Source: Rhizobium leguminosarum (GTDB taxonomy: Bacteria > Pseudomonadota > Alphaproteobacteria > Rhizobiales > Rhizobiaceae). From it: a stretch of 64,000 bases of DNA. The position numbers and the translations under genes were made by a program. Of the stretch, positions 7,832 through 15,956 are shown piece by piece. Under the pieces are notes generated by a model. That model did no database searches. It saw nothing but the letters and a program-made list of their open reading frames with translations, and was not told the DNA's origin. The stretch is from contig NZ_MZMU01000019.1 of the NCBI RefSeq assembly GCF_004123835.1, positions 186,001 to 250,000 of the forward strand. The letters run 5' to 3'. The number at the start of each line of letters is the position of its first letter. The first letter of the stretch is position 1.

Positions 7832-8845
7832 TCACACGCGCTTGAAGATCTCGAATTCGCTTTCCGGAATGGTCAAACGATATTCGATGCGACCGGGAAT
7901 GAGGTTCAACTCCGCCCTGCCATTGACCGACGAGGGCACGACACGCTCCAGCACGGTGCGTCCGAAGCTGTTGTCGCTGAATTCGTGGATTTCCGACTGA
8001 TCATGCAGCACTTCCGCCCAGGCGATTTCGATCGCCTTCCTGTCGTTGATCATGGATTCGCGGCAATTCAGCGTGATGGAGGCGGCGCCGCCGGCAATCG
8101 CGCCAAAAGAGGCGGAGTTGACGATGAGTTCGTGGAGAGCGAGCCCGAGATGCACGGCGGCATTCGGCGTCAGATGAGCGTTGATGCCATAGATCGGCAT
8201 CGAGCCGGCCGTCTCCGGCCAATAGGGGGCAAACTGCTTTTCAGCGAGTTCGAAGAGATAGGCGCCGCGCCAGCTCGAATCCGTGATCAGGTCCTGCGAG
8301 TTGGAAAGCGATTGCAGCCGTCCGCGGAATTTGAGGAGGAAACTGTCGAGAGAGAGCGTGTTACGGGCCGTCTGCGTGGCAATGCCCTGTATGATGGCGA
8401 GAAGGTTCTTGGAGCGGTGCGAGAGTTCGCGCAGCAGCGATTTCAGAACTTTTTCACGATGCCGGCTCTCGGTGACTTCAGCCATGACGGACAGAAGTCC
8501 ATGTGCGCCACGTTCGCCGGTACGCTGGATCTTCAGTTCATACGTGCGCCTTTCGCCGTCGACGTCGATCTCGACCTCGGCATTGTTGGGGATGCCGGTT
8601 TCCAGCACCTTGTGCTTCAGCGCTGTTAGATATCGGCCGTGTGCATCGCCAAAGAGGACAGCGTCGCTGCCGCCAGGCACAAAGAGCGCTGCAAAATGCG
8701 GCGGCAGATTTTCGGCGTAGAAGATCGAAAGTCGGGCGTCTTGGCAGAGGATTGAAATCCCGGCGCTGCCGAGCGCGCGTTCCATCATTGCGGCTTTGCC
8801 TTCGAACGTGAAAGGCATGCCGGACAATGGTTCAGTCGTATTCAC
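7832..8845 (-). CDS. HWE/HisKA_2-family sensor histidine kinase of the general stress locus
   Basis: A soluble kinase of about 337 residues. It has a PAS-like N-terminal half and a HisKA_2/HWE dimerization-phosphoacceptor segment (LRELSHRSKNLLAIIQGIAT, His near residue 143). The ATPase part includes HLGLALHELIVNSASFGAI. I start at the GTG at 8845, which has an AAGGAAAGG site; the frame is open to 8935. It has no membrane segment. Kinases of this class beside phyR phosphorylate PhyR (PhyK-like), and that role is inferred. An EcfG-type promoter precedes it, implying feedback. Confidence 0.85.
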   Translation of the reverse strand: MNTTEPLSGMPFTFEGKAAMMERALGSAGISILCQDARLSIFYAENLPPHFAALFVPGGSDAVLFGDAHGRYLTALKHKVLETGIPNNAEVEIDVDGERRTYELKIQRTGERGAHGLLSVMAEVTESRHREKVLKSLLRELSHRSKNLLAIIQGIATQTARNTLSLDSFLLKFRGRLQSLSNSQDLITDSSWRGAYLFELAEKQFAPYWPETAGSMPIYGINAHLTPNAAVHLGLALHELIVNSASFGAIAGGAASITLNCRESMINDRKAIEIAWAEVLHDQSEIHEFSDNSFGRTVLERVVPSSVNGRAELNLIPGRIEYRLTIPESEFEIFKRV

Positions 8846-8973
8846 TCGGCCGCCTTTCCTTGTGACATCTTGAACGTCGCTGAAGGGAGCGCCCTTCCAG
8901 ACACCGCCTGTCAACTCTAGAACAAAGCGCTGCAAAAACCGTTAAAGCCACCGGAGCGTCCCGGTAGCACCGG

Positions 8974-8999
8974 AACGCCTGCTTTGGCGATTTGGTTCC
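8974..8999 (-). promoter_or_regulatory. EcfG-type promoter for the HWE kinase gene
   Basis: Read on the - strand: GGAAC (8999-8995), 17 nt, CGTT (8977-8974). It lies between the phyR stop and the kinase start, with a leader of about 120 nt before the GTG start. The spacing is at the upper end of the consensus. Confidence 0.6.
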
Positions 9000-9019
9000 G
9001 AAGGCCGGAAAATTGCGTC

Positions 9020-9814
9020 TCAGGCGGCCACTCTGGTCGATTCGTTGAAGAAAAGAGCCTGGCTGATCAATGCCTTGACCATGTCGGGATTGAAGGGCTT
9101 GGTGACAAGGAAAGTCGGTTCCGGGCGCTCGCCGGTCAACAGCCGTTCCGGGAAAGCGGTGATGAAGATCACCGGTACGCTCGACGTCTTGAGGATGTCG
9201 TTGACTGCGTCGATACCGGAGCTGCCGTCGGCAAGCTGGATGTCGGCCAGCACCATGCTCGGCTTGGTCTTGTTGTAAAGCGCCACGGCCTCGGCATGCG
9301 TACGGGCAATGCCGGTGACGCGATGGCCGAGGCTTTCGACCATCTGCTCGATATCCATGGCGATCAGCGGTTCGTCCTCGATGATCATGATATCTGTTGC
9401 GACCTGACGGGAAATCTCCTGCGACGCTACGTCGAGCAGATGCATGACATCCTGTTCCCCGGTTTCCAGGATCTCGGCGATTTCGGCGACGCGAAAATTC
9501 TCCACGGAGGCGAGCAGGAAGGCCTGACGGGCGCGCGGCGAAACCTTGGAAAGGTTCAGCGTGGCGCGTTGCTCCCAGGCATAGGGCGAAGTCGGCTCTG
9601 GAATCTGGACTGCGGTGGAACCAAACAGTTGCGTGAACAGTTTGTAAAGTGCGACCCGGTCATTCGCCGTATCCGGGAAAATCGACAGATCGGCGATGAT
9701 GGCTTCGAGAACCGCGGCGACATAAGCGTCGCCCGAAGTCTGAGTGCCGGTAAGGGCGCGGGAATAGCGACGCAGATAAGGAAGGTGCGGCGCAATCCGA
9801 GTAGAAAGTGTCAT
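9020..9814 (-). CDS. phyR: General stress response regulator PhyR
   Basis: A 264-residue anti-anti-sigma factor. It has an N-terminal EcfG-like (sigma2/sigma4) domain over about residues 1-125 and a C-terminal receiver domain. In the receiver the acidic pair is at E146/D147 (IMIIEDEPLI), the phospho-acceptor is Asp191 (VLADIQLADG) and the end motif is VTKPF. When phosphorylated, PhyR binds NepR and frees EcfG. I start at MTLSTRIAPH, which has a GGAGCC site and gives the usual length; an open frame continues upstream through the promoter. It is divergent from nepR-ecfG, the canonical arrangement. Confidence 0.95.
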   Translation of the reverse strand: MTLSTRIAPHLPYLRRYSRALTGTQTSGDAYVAAVLEAIIADLSIFPDTANDRVALYKLFTQLFGSTAVQIPEPTSPYAWEQRATLNLSKVSPRARQAFLLASVENFRVAEIAEILETGEQDVMHLLDVASQEISRQVATDIMIIEDEPLIAMDIEQMVESLGHRVTGIARTHAEAVALYNKTKPSMVLADIQLADGSSGIDAVNDILKTSSVPVIFITAFPERLLTGERPEPTFLVTKPFNPDMVKALISQALFFNESTRVAA

Positions 9815-9859
9815 TAATGGCTCCTGCATACAGGCCGGCATTGGCTTCAATGAGCGGTT

Positions 9860-9884
9860 AACGTCGCTTTCATAAAAAAGTTCC
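9860..9884 (-). promoter_or_regulatory. EcfG promoter of phyR
   Basis: On the - strand GGAAC (9884-9880), 16 nt, CGTT (9863-9860), ending 46 bp upstream of the phyR start. This is an exact match to the consensus and gives phyR positive feedback through the sigma factor it releases. Confidence 0.85.
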
Positions 9885-9908
9885 GGAATGGCAGGAACTT
9901 TTTTCGTT
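9885..9908 (+). promoter_or_regulatory. Weak EcfG-like promoter candidate for nepR-ecfG
   Basis: GGAAT at 9885-9889, 15 nt, CGTT at 9905-9908 on the + strand, upstream of nepR and back-to-back with the phyR promoter. It has one mismatch in the -35 element and a spacer one base short. Autoregulation of nepR-ecfG is common, but this site is only a candidate. Confidence 0.35.
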
Positions 9909-10070
9909 GCGCCGCATTGTTCCAGCCGACGAAGAAAGGGCGTAGCGTTTTGACCCATGCAGCGGCAAATCCCAGCGACATCGACAATGCAAGGTTCGAT
10001 GTCGATGGTTGAAATCGTGATTGATCCCATCCCCGCCCCTCGAACAGACAACCGGCGAGAAGACGAATTG

Positions 10071-10277
10071 ATGACTACACGCAAGAAAGAAGCAGCCGAT
10101 CAGCGAAAGCTGGAGCTGCAGGCAAGTGACATCCTGGACCCGAACAATCAGATCGGCGTCAGGCTGCGGTCGCTTTATGCGGCTGCACAGGATGAGGCGA
10201 TCCCCGATCGTTTTCTCGACCTTCTCGAAAAGCTCGACCATGCTGAAATGATGGCTTCTGCCAAGATAGCCGAATAG
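10071..10277 (+). CDS. nepR: Anti-sigma factor NepR
   Basis: A 68-residue NepR that sequesters EcfG in unstressed cells and is titrated by phosphorylated PhyR. The conserved core is present: IGVRLRSLYAAAQDEAIPDR followed by FLDLLEKLD. I start at MTTRKKEAADQ, because the frame upstream has no family features and overlaps the promoter region. The gene lies 10 bp ahead of ecfG and divergent from phyR. Confidence 0.92.
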   Translation: MTTRKKEAADQRKLELQASDILDPNNQIGVRLRSLYAAAQDEAIPDRFLDLLEKLDHAEMMASAKIAE

Positions 10278-10287
10278 GATCGCTCGC

Positions 10288-10845
10288 ATGGAAGATAAAT
10301 CGCAACCCAGCTTTAAGCGGGAACTGCTGGCGGCACTCCCAAGTCTTCGCGCCTTCGCAATCTCGCTCATCGGGCGGCACGACCGCGCCGACGATCTCGT
10401 CCAGGACACCATCATGAAAGCCTGGGCCAAACAGGATCATTTCGAGATGGGCACCAATATGAAGGCCTGGCTCTTTACGATCCTGCGCAACGAACTCTAC
10501 AGCCAGATGCGCAAGAGCGGCCGCGAAGTGCAGGACAGCGACGGGCTGTTCACCGAATCGATGGCGATGCACCCTTCGCAATATGGCGCGCTCGATCTGC
10601 AGGACTTCAAGAAGGCGCTCGACCAGCTGCCGCCGGATCAACGCGAGGCGATCATCCTCGTCGGTGCCTCGGGTTTTTCCTACGAGGAGGCGGCCGAAAT
10701 CTGCGGTTGCGCCGTGGGCACCATCAAGAGCCGCGTCAACCGGGCCCGTCAGCGGTTGCAGGAGTTGCTGCAGATATCAGGCGAGGCTGATTTCGGCCCC
10801 GACGCCACCTCGGCGCCGCTGACATCGAAGGCTTTCGCGTTCTGA
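10288..10845 (+). CDS. ecfG: General stress ECF sigma factor EcfG
   Basis: A 185-residue group-15 ECF sigma factor (EcfG; RpoE4-like in R. etli). Region 2 reads FAISLIGRHDRADDLVQDTI with KAWLFTILRNELYS following. Region 4 reads LPPDQREAIILVGASGFSYE then EAAEICGCAVGTIKSRVNRA. It directs transcription from GGAAC-N16/17-CGTT promoters, several of which occur in this window. It forms an operon with nepR and is followed by a strong terminator. Confidence 0.95.
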   Translation: MEDKSQPSFKRELLAALPSLRAFAISLIGRHDRADDLVQDTIMKAWAKQDHFEMGTNMKAWLFTILRNELYSQMRKSGREVQDSDGLFTESMAMHPSQYGALDLQDFKKALDQLPPDQREAIILVGASGFSYEEAAEICGCAVGTIKSRVNRARQRLQELLQISGEADFGPDATSAPLTSKAFAF

Positions 10846-10865
10846 CAAGAGTTATATCCGGGAGG

Positions 10866-10898
10866 AAAGCCGGCCGCCTTCGGGCGCCGGCTTTTTTT
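10866..10898 (+). terminator. Intrinsic terminator of nepR-ecfG
   Basis: GCCGGC-C-GCC pairs with GGC-GCCGGC around a TTCG tetraloop with one bulged C, followed by TTTTTTT. It starts about 20 bp after the ecfG stop. Confidence 0.88.
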
Positions 10899-10931
10899 GC
10901 TTTGTTATGCCATTGATATGATTGTGTATCC

Positions 10932-11069
10932 GCCCCTCATCCGGCTGCCGCCACCTTCTCCCCGCAAGCGGGGCGAAGGGAAATGCCGCGCCCATACCGT
11001 TCCCACCTCGCTCTCGCAGGCACGTCCCCTCTTCCCGTTTTTTACGGGGAGAGGGTTAGGGTGAGGGGC
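10932..11069. repeat. RIME-type intergenic palindromic repeat
   Basis: A 138-bp element bounded by GCCCCTCATCC and GGGTGAGGGGC. It contains inner palindromic blocks (CTTCTCCCCGCAAGCGGGG, and CCGTTTTTTACGGGGAGAGG on the other side). This pattern matches the Rhizobium intergenic mosaic elements (RIME) known from Rhizobium and Sinorhizobium. It sits between converging genes, a typical place. No coding potential is seen. Confidence 0.75.
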
Positions 11070-11094
11070 AGCCGCTTGCTGCACGTCTGATCAA

Positions 11095-11496
11095 TCAGTC
11101 CTCGCGCTTCGAGCCCACCAGATTGGCCGCGACGATTGCCGCCAGAACGCCGGCGGTCAGGAGCGGCTGGGCGCGGATAAGGCCGAGCCCGACCGTTGCC
11201 AGCGATTCCACCGCAGCACGGCGTTCACGGGCGCGGCGTGCTTCCCGGGTGTTGATGATCGACATCGCCACCAGGGCGATGATGGCGATCAGCAGCGCGC
11301 AGGCGGCCAGGAAGAGGGCAGCGCCGACCGGGCCGTAGATGCCGGCGAGCCAGATCGCGCCGGCGGTGACGGCCAGCGCATAGGCGGTGAGAAGGAAGAG
11401 CACGGCAAGCGCAATGAAGATGCTATTGCGCTTGGCGCGCGCAACGGTTCGGTGCACGCTTGCGCCCGTCAGCAGGCTGAGGATCGAAAACAGCAT
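11095..11496 (-). CDS. Small inner-membrane protein, phage-holin-like (holin_3_6/DUF1469 type)
   Basis: 133 residues with two membrane segments (about residues 25-50 and 55-80), a basic stretch (NTREARRARERRAAVE) and a third hydrophobic stretch near the C-terminus (PLLTAGVLAAIVAANLVG). Proteins of this shape accompany DUF883 (ElaB/YqjD) genes, as in E. coli yqjD-yqjE. The start is 9 nt after the DUF883 stop, so they form one operon, probably EcfG-dependent. The cellular role is unknown. Confidence 0.7.
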   Translation of the reverse strand: MLFSILSLLTGASVHRTVARAKRNSIFIALAVLFLLTAYALAVTAGAIWLAGIYGPVGAALFLAACALLIAIIALVAMSIINTREARRARERRAAVESLATVGLGLIRAQPLLTAGVLAAIVAANLVGSKRED

Positions 11497-11505
11497 CGCG
11501 CTTCC

Positions 11506-11850
11506 TCAGCGCCGGGCGAGGAAGGCGATGGCAAGGCCGAAAACGGCTGCGGCGCCGATGGTTGCCAGCGGATGCTTGCGCACGGTATCGCGCATTTCGG
11601 TCGCGCCGCGCTCATAGCCGCGCTGCAATTCGCGTAGCAGATCCTCGCTGCGGCCGAGAAGTTCCTCATAGCCGGCGCCGGCCTGGCTGCGGATTTTTTC
11701 GCCCTGGTGGCGGGAGCTCTTGCCGACGAGGCGCGTCAGTTCCGCGAGTTCGTCGCGAAGCGCCTCGACCTGCTCCTCGATGCCGGATTCCAAATTGTGG
11801 AAGGTGCCGTTGCGGCGGCTGCGGCCGGACTGGAAGATAGAATAGCTCAT
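11506..11850 (-). CDS. DUF883 (ElaB/YqjD-like) stress membrane protein
   Basis: A 114-residue protein with a long amphipathic, probably coiled-coil region (EEQVEALRDELAELTRLVGK onward). A single C-terminal membrane anchor follows (LATIGAAAVFGLAIAFLARR). This is the ElaB/YqjD plan, whose E. coli members are ribosome- and membrane-associated in stationary phase. I start at MSYSIFQSG, which has a GGAGA site. A perfect EcfG-type promoter lies 111 bp upstream, placing it in the general stress regulon. Confidence 0.8.
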   Translation of the reverse strand: MSYSIFQSGRSRRNGTFHNLESGIEEQVEALRDELAELTRLVGKSSRHQGEKIRSQAGAGYEELLGRSEDLLRELQRGYERGATEMRDTVRKHPLATIGAAAVFGLAIAFLARR

Positions 11851-11960
11851 GGCTGTCTCCATTGGCTGGGGCGCGCGCAAGCCCGCCTGTTTCGTACGAG
11901 GGTCACCACCGTCCGTTGCATGAATGATATCGCCCGGCATTGACCCAGATCACTGCCGGA

Positions 11961-11985
11961 AACGTACCGGACGATCAAAAGTTCC
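11961..11985 (-). promoter_or_regulatory. EcfG-type promoter for the DUF883 operon
   Basis: On the - strand GGAAC (11985-11981), 16 nt, CGTT (11964-11961), an exact consensus match upstream of the DUF883/holin-like pair. It lies just beyond the hmuV stop. Confidence 0.82.
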
Positions 11986-11998
11986 GCTCGCGCGGCGG

Positions 11999-12808
11999 TC
12001 AGGGGCGGGAAATGGCGCTGTGGGCGAGCACGAAGGGTGTACCGTCGGCCGGCACCTGGTTGATCCGCAGCGCGCAGCCGAATACCGAGAGCATCGTTTC
12101 GTTCGTCAGCACTTCACCGATGCCGCCGGCGGCGGCGAGGCGGCCGGATTTCATCAGCACGATGCGGTCGGCAAAGAGCGCCGTCAGGTTGAGATCGTGC
12201 ATGACGGCGATGACACCGCCGCCGCGTTCGCAGAAATTGCGGGCGAGCGTCATGATGGTCAACTGGTGGCTGATGTCGAGGCTCGAGACCGGCTCGTCGA
12301 GCAGCAGCCAGCAGGGCTTGCCGTCGACGATGGGCTCGGCGATCTGGCATAGCACGCGGGCAAGCTGTACACGCTGCTGCTCGCCGCCGGAGAGTTCCTG
12401 ATAGAAACGGCCTTCGAAACCGGTCAAGTCGACGGAGGCAAGCGCTGCGGCCGCCGTCTGCTCGGCCTTGTCGGGATGGAGGTTCAGGCCTGATGTCAGG
12501 CCCATGCGGACGATCTCGCGCACGGTAAAGGGAAAGAAGATCGTGCTTGCCTGCGGCAGCACGCCACGAATGGCGGCAAGCTGCCAGGGTTTCAGCCCCT
12601 TCACCTCCTCGCCGCCGATGCGCACCGAGCCACCATAGGCAAGTTCGCCGGAGATGGCTTTCATTGTCGTCGTCTTGCCGGAGCCGTTCGGCCCGGCAAT
12701 CGCCGTCAGCTGGCCGGCCTTTGCCGTAAAAGTGACGTCGCTGATGATGGTCTTGCCGGAAAGGCGCACGGAGACGCCGGAAACTTCGATCATCGCAATG
12801 TCACTCAT
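11999..12808 (-). CDS. hmuV: Hemin ABC transporter ATP-binding protein HmuV
   Basis: A 269-residue ABC ATPase. It shows Walker A GPNGSGKTT near residue 39, signature LSGGEQQRVQLARVL, Walker B CWLLLDEP and the H-loop VIAVMHDLNLT. It powers heme import through HmuU. I favour the ATG at 12808 (MSDIAMIEV); an in-frame GTG lies three codons upstream. The start lies inside a 13-bp tandem repeat that also covers the end of hmuU. It is the last gene of hmuPSTUV. Confidence 0.92.
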   Translation of the reverse strand: MSDIAMIEVSGVSVRLSGKTIISDVTFTAKAGQLTAIAGPNGSGKTTTMKAISGELAYGGSVRIGGEEVKGLKPWQLAAIRGVLPQASTIFFPFTVREIVRMGLTSGLNLHPDKAEQTAAAALASVDLTGFEGRFYQELSGGEQQRVQLARVLCQIAEPIVDGKPCWLLLDEPVSSLDISHQLTIMTLARNFCERGGGVIAVMHDLNLTALFADRIVLMKSGRLAAAGGIGEVLTNETMLSVFGCALRINQVPADGTPFVLAHSAISRP

Positions 12809-12850
12809 AGGGGTCACTCACGCGGGTCACTCACAGGGGCACTCACAGGG
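12800..12850. repeat. 13-bp tandem repeat, four copies, across the hmuU/hmuV junction
   Basis: Four units start at 12800, 12813, 12826 and 12839, each resembling GTCACTCACAGGG (the last unit lacks one base). On the coding strand each unit gives a GTGAGTGACC-like sequence; the copy at the hmuV start has ATG in place of GTG. The unit length is not a multiple of three, so gain or loss of a unit would move the coupling between hmuU and hmuV. Confidence 0.8.
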
Positions 12851-13955
12851 CAAGGCGCGAACCTTGCTTCAGCAGGATCCACAGGAAAAACGGGCCGCCG
12901 ACCGCCGCGGTGATGATACCGATCGGCAGCTCGGCCGGGGCAACCAGGGTGCGCGCCAGGACATCCGCGAAGATCAGCAGGGAGCCGCCGAGCAGAGCTG
13001 CGGCCGGCAGCAGGAAACGATGGTCGGGGCCGATCGCCATGCGCAGGATATGCGGTACGACGATCCCGACGAAACCGATGCCGCCGCTGACGGCGACGGA
13101 CGCGCCGGTCGCCGCGGCGACACCGACGATCGCGACATTCTTCAGCCGCTGCACCGGAACGCCCATATGAAAGGCGGCCGCCTCGCCGAGCGTGATGGCA
13201 TTGAGGCCGCGAGCCATAAAGGGCAGGGCGGTGAAGGACAAGAGGATGATCGGGCTGGCGGCGGCGATCTTCGTCCATGTGGCGCCGGCAAGCGAGCCCA
13301 TGCTCCAGAAGGTCAGGTCGCGCAGCTGTTGGTCGTTGGCCATGTAGATCAGCAGTCCCGTGATGGCGAGGGCGAGGGCGCCGAGCGCGATGCCCGCAAG
13401 CAGCATCGTCGCCACCGAGGTTTGTCCGTGACGGGTGGCGATCCTGTAGAGCAGCAGCGTCGTGACGAGGCCGCCGCCGAAGGCCGCCGCCGGCAGAGCG
13501 TAGATACCGAGAAGCGCTTCGAGCGGAGCTGCGAGGCCGCCGCCGAGCACGATCATCGCGACCGCGCCGAGGCTTGCGCCGGAGGAGACGCCGACGAGGC
13601 CGGGATCGGCCAGCGGATTGCGGAACAGGCCCTGCATCACCGTGCCGGAGACGGCCAGCGAGGCGCCGATCAGGAAACCGAGGATCGCCCTGGGCAGGCG
13701 GATATCGAAGATGATGATCCGGTCACGCGTGCTGAGCGCCGCCTCGGAGCCGGCCATGTTGCTGATGACGTCGAGGATCGAGGCATCCGAGGCGCCTGTC
13801 GTCACCGAAAACAGCATCGAAAAGACCGAGCCGACGACGAGCAGCGCGATTGCCAGCAAGGCGAGCCGCGTCCTGTCGCCCGCCTGCCTGATTTCGCGGA
13901 TGTCCGCCATCGGGAATCGTCGCCTTTGTTCGATCATGGCTTGCGGCAGGGCCAT
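12843..13955 (-). CDS. hmuU: Hemin ABC transporter permease HmuU
   Basis: A 370-residue FecCD/BtuC-family permease with about nine or ten hydrophobic segments. Conserved stretches include RLPRAILGFLIGASLAVSGT, RNPLADPGLVGVSSGA and GFVGIVVPHILRM. It forms the inner-membrane heme channel with HmuV and receives heme from HmuT. It starts 2 nt after the hmuT stop. Length fits the family. Confidence 0.92.
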   Translation of the reverse strand: MALPQAMIEQRRRFPMADIREIRQAGDRTRLALLAIALLVVGSVFSMLFSVTTGASDASILDVISNMAGSEAALSTRDRIIIFDIRLPRAILGFLIGASLAVSGTVMQGLFRNPLADPGLVGVSSGASLGAVAMIVLGGGLAAPLEALLGIYALPAAAFGGGLVTTLLLYRIATRHGQTSVATMLLAGIALGALALAITGLLIYMANDQQLRDLTFWSMGSLAGATWTKIAAASPIILLSFTALPFMARGLNAITLGEAAAFHMGVPVQRLKNVAIVGVAAATGASVAVSGGIGFVGIVVPHILRMAIGPDHRFLLPAAALLGGSLLIFADVLARTLVAPAELPIGIITAAVGGPFFLWILLKQGSRLAL

Positions 13956-13957
13956 GA

Positions 13958-14887
13958 TCAGCCCCCGTAGATCGCCGTGTTGAGCTCACGCGCGGCGGCT
14001 GCGGTGCGCGGGCCGAAGCCGAGCAGGTAGATGCCATCCATTCGGATGATCGCTTTTTTCTCGCCTGCCGGCGTCAGCGCGATCGCCGGCTGAGCCAGCA
14101 GGTCCTCGTTCTTGGTGCCGGCGCCGTCGCCGCGGTTCATCATCAGGATGATGTCGGGCTTGGCTTCGATGATCGCCTCGTCCGTCAGCGGCTTGTAGCC
14201 CGGGAATGCGCCGACGGCGTTGATGGCGCCGGCGAGCTTGACGATGCCATCGGCGGCCGTGCCGGTGCCCGATGCCATGATCCGGCCGTTCTGGGCGCTG
14301 AGGATGAAGAGAACGCGCTTGCGCTCGGCCTCCGGGCGCTTTTCGGCATCGGCGATCGCCGCGTCGAGATCGGCCGCGACCTTTTCCTCAAGCGCCTTCG
14401 CCTTGTCGGGCACACCCAGCAGCGTGCCGACACGGTCGATCTTGGCGATGATGCCGTCGCGGGTAAAGGCGCTCGGCACGGTCTCGAAAGGCACGCTGGC
14501 ATTCTTCAGGACGGTCAGCGCCTCCTGCGGACCCGAACCCTCGACGGCGATGATCGCCGTCGGGTCCATGGCGAGGATGCCTTCCGGCGAGAGCGCGCGC
14601 ATGTAACCGACGTTGGGCAGCTTCAGCGCCGCCTCAGGATACATGCTCGTCGTGTCGCGGGCGATGAGCCGGCTTTCCTCGCCGAGCGCATAGACGATCT
14701 CGGTGATGTCGCCGCCGACCGAAACCAGGCGCGACGTGTCGAGCTTCTTTTCCTCAGCGTGGGCGGCGCGGATGAAGGCGAAGCCTTCGACTGTCGGCGC
14801 CGTCGGGATCAGCGGCAGCGCCATGACCGCCGCCGTCAGGGCCAGTTCCCAGGTGCGGATCCGGCGCAGATTGTTACGCATCGTCAT
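13958..14887 (-). CDS. hmuT: Periplasmic hemin-binding protein HmuT
   Basis: About 309 residues. A long signal region (ALTAAVMALPLIPTAP... ending near AHAEE) precedes a class III binding-protein fold with SVGGDITEIVYALGEESRLI, ARDTTSMYPEAALKLPNVGY and LSPEGILAMDPTAIIAVEG. It carries heme to HmuU. The start is one of two ATGs (14887 or 14881) behind an AAGGA site. The open frame extends to 15136 but overlaps hmuS and is not coding there. Confidence 0.9.
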   Translation of the reverse strand: MTMRNNLRRIRTWELALTAAVMALPLIPTAPTVEGFAFIRAAHAEEKKLDTSRLVSVGGDITEIVYALGEESRLIARDTTSMYPEAALKLPNVGYMRALSPEGILAMDPTAIIAVEGSGPQEALTVLKNASVPFETVPSAFTRDGIIAKIDRVGTLLGVPDKAKALEEKVAADLDAAIADAEKRPEAERKRVLFILSAQNGRIMASGTGTAADGIVKLAGAINAVGAFPGYKPLTDEAIIEAKPDIILMMNRGDGAGTKNEDLLAQPAIALTPAGEKKAIIRMDGIYLLGFGPRTAAAARELNTAIYGG

Positions 14888-14898
14888 CGTTGCGATCC

Positions 14899-15948
14899 TT
14901 ATGCGGCCACGCTTGCTGCCCGCGGCAGGTTTTCCATGATCTCGCGCCACTCGGCGCGTTCGTCGGAACCTTCCTTCCGCTTGCCGAAGAACTGGATGAT
15001 CATCTCGCCTTCGGCATTGTAAGCCTCCAGCGAGGTGACGTGGCCGTCCGTGGTCGGCTTGCGTACGGCCCAGGTCTCGGCGATGTGATCCTGGCGCAGA
15101 TGCAGATGAAAGGTCGGGTCCATGATATTGATCCACGGACCCATCGGCTGCACGTTGAAGATCGGGCCGGAATGGATCTGGACGATACCGTTATTGGCGA
15201 CGAAGCACATGATCGGCAGGCCGGATTTCACGGAGGCATGCATCATGTCTGCCGTGGCGCTGTTGTCGAGCTTCCAGGCATAGTCGTCGCCGACGGTGCG
15301 CACGGCCGCCTGGCGGCCGATCTTCAGGCGCTTCAGCATGCCGAAGAACTCGTGCGTATCGGTGAGCTTGCTCCAGTTGTCGCGCAATTCGTCGCGGCTG
15401 ACGTCGGCGGTTTCATCGACGGCATTTAGGGTCTCAGCCTCGACAAATTGCTGCGACTGGTCTGCCAGCTTCAACTCGGCGACGATCGCGTGATAGGCCT
15501 CGACATTCGAGCTCGGACGCAGGTGCACCTTATGCACGGCGTTGCCCGCCTTGTCGAAATATTGCAGGCTGAGGCGCTCCTGATCGCCATCCTTCTTGGA
15601 TACGGCGAAACCATGCTCCCAGCGGCTCGGGAAGATGCGCAGATCGATATTCTCGCCGAGAACGATCGCGGCCTGCGCGCCGCTCTTGATGTTTTCGAAG
15701 ACACCGATCTTCTCGTGAACGGCACTTTCGTTGCGCGACAGCGCCATCACTTCGCCGAGGCCGGCGACGCGCTCGAGAAGCTTCAGCGCACTGCCATCGA
15801 TGCGGGTCACGCTGATGCCGGTTTCGGCGGCGACGAGGGCTGCTTCGGAAATCTTCAGCTGGGCGGCGATATCACGCTCGCGCATCTTCGGTTTCTCGGC
15901 GCGAAACGCACGGATTTCGGCTGGCGCCGGTCTTGTCTGTTCGGTCAT
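14899..15948 (-). CDS. hmuS: Hemin-degrading/heme-trafficking protein HmuS
   Basis: A 349-residue cytoplasmic protein with the duplicated HmuS/HemS/ChuX-like fold. Related segments recur in each half (EVMALSRNESAVHEKIGVFE; KSGLPIMCFVANNGIVQIHS). The family binds incoming heme and either releases iron or hands heme on. It lies 8 nt after hmuP and directly upstream of hmuT. Length is typical at 340-350 residues. Confidence 0.9.
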   Translation of the reverse strand: MTEQTRPAPAEIRAFRAEKPKMRERDIAAQLKISEAALVAAETGISVTRIDGSALKLLERVAGLGEVMALSRNESAVHEKIGVFENIKSGAQAAIVLGENIDLRIFPSRWEHGFAVSKKDGDQERLSLQYFDKAGNAVHKVHLRPSSNVEAYHAIVAELKLADQSQQFVEAETLNAVDETADVSRDELRDNWSKLTDTHEFFGMLKRLKIGRQAAVRTVGDDYAWKLDNSATADMMHASVKSGLPIMCFVANNGIVQIHSGPIFNVQPMGPWINIMDPTFHLHLRQDHIAETWAVRKPTTDGHVTSLEAYNAEGEMIIQFFGKRKEGSDERAEWREIMENLPRAASVAA

Positions 15949-15956
15949 GTCCTACC

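Noticed and set aside
8972..8997. GGAAC-N17-GGTT on the + strand, resembling an EcfG promoter
   Set aside because: Poor -10 element and no gene or transcript-like structure follows on that strand; it arises from the near-symmetry of the kinase promoter on the other strand.
12800..12850. Repeat array considered as a CRISPR
   Set aside because: Units are 13 bp, directly adjacent without spacers, and lie at gene ends; no cas genes are present.
12654..13970. 438-codon open frame on the + strand
   Set aside because: Antisense of hmuV/hmuU; low-complexity Asp/Arg/Gln composition and no family motif.
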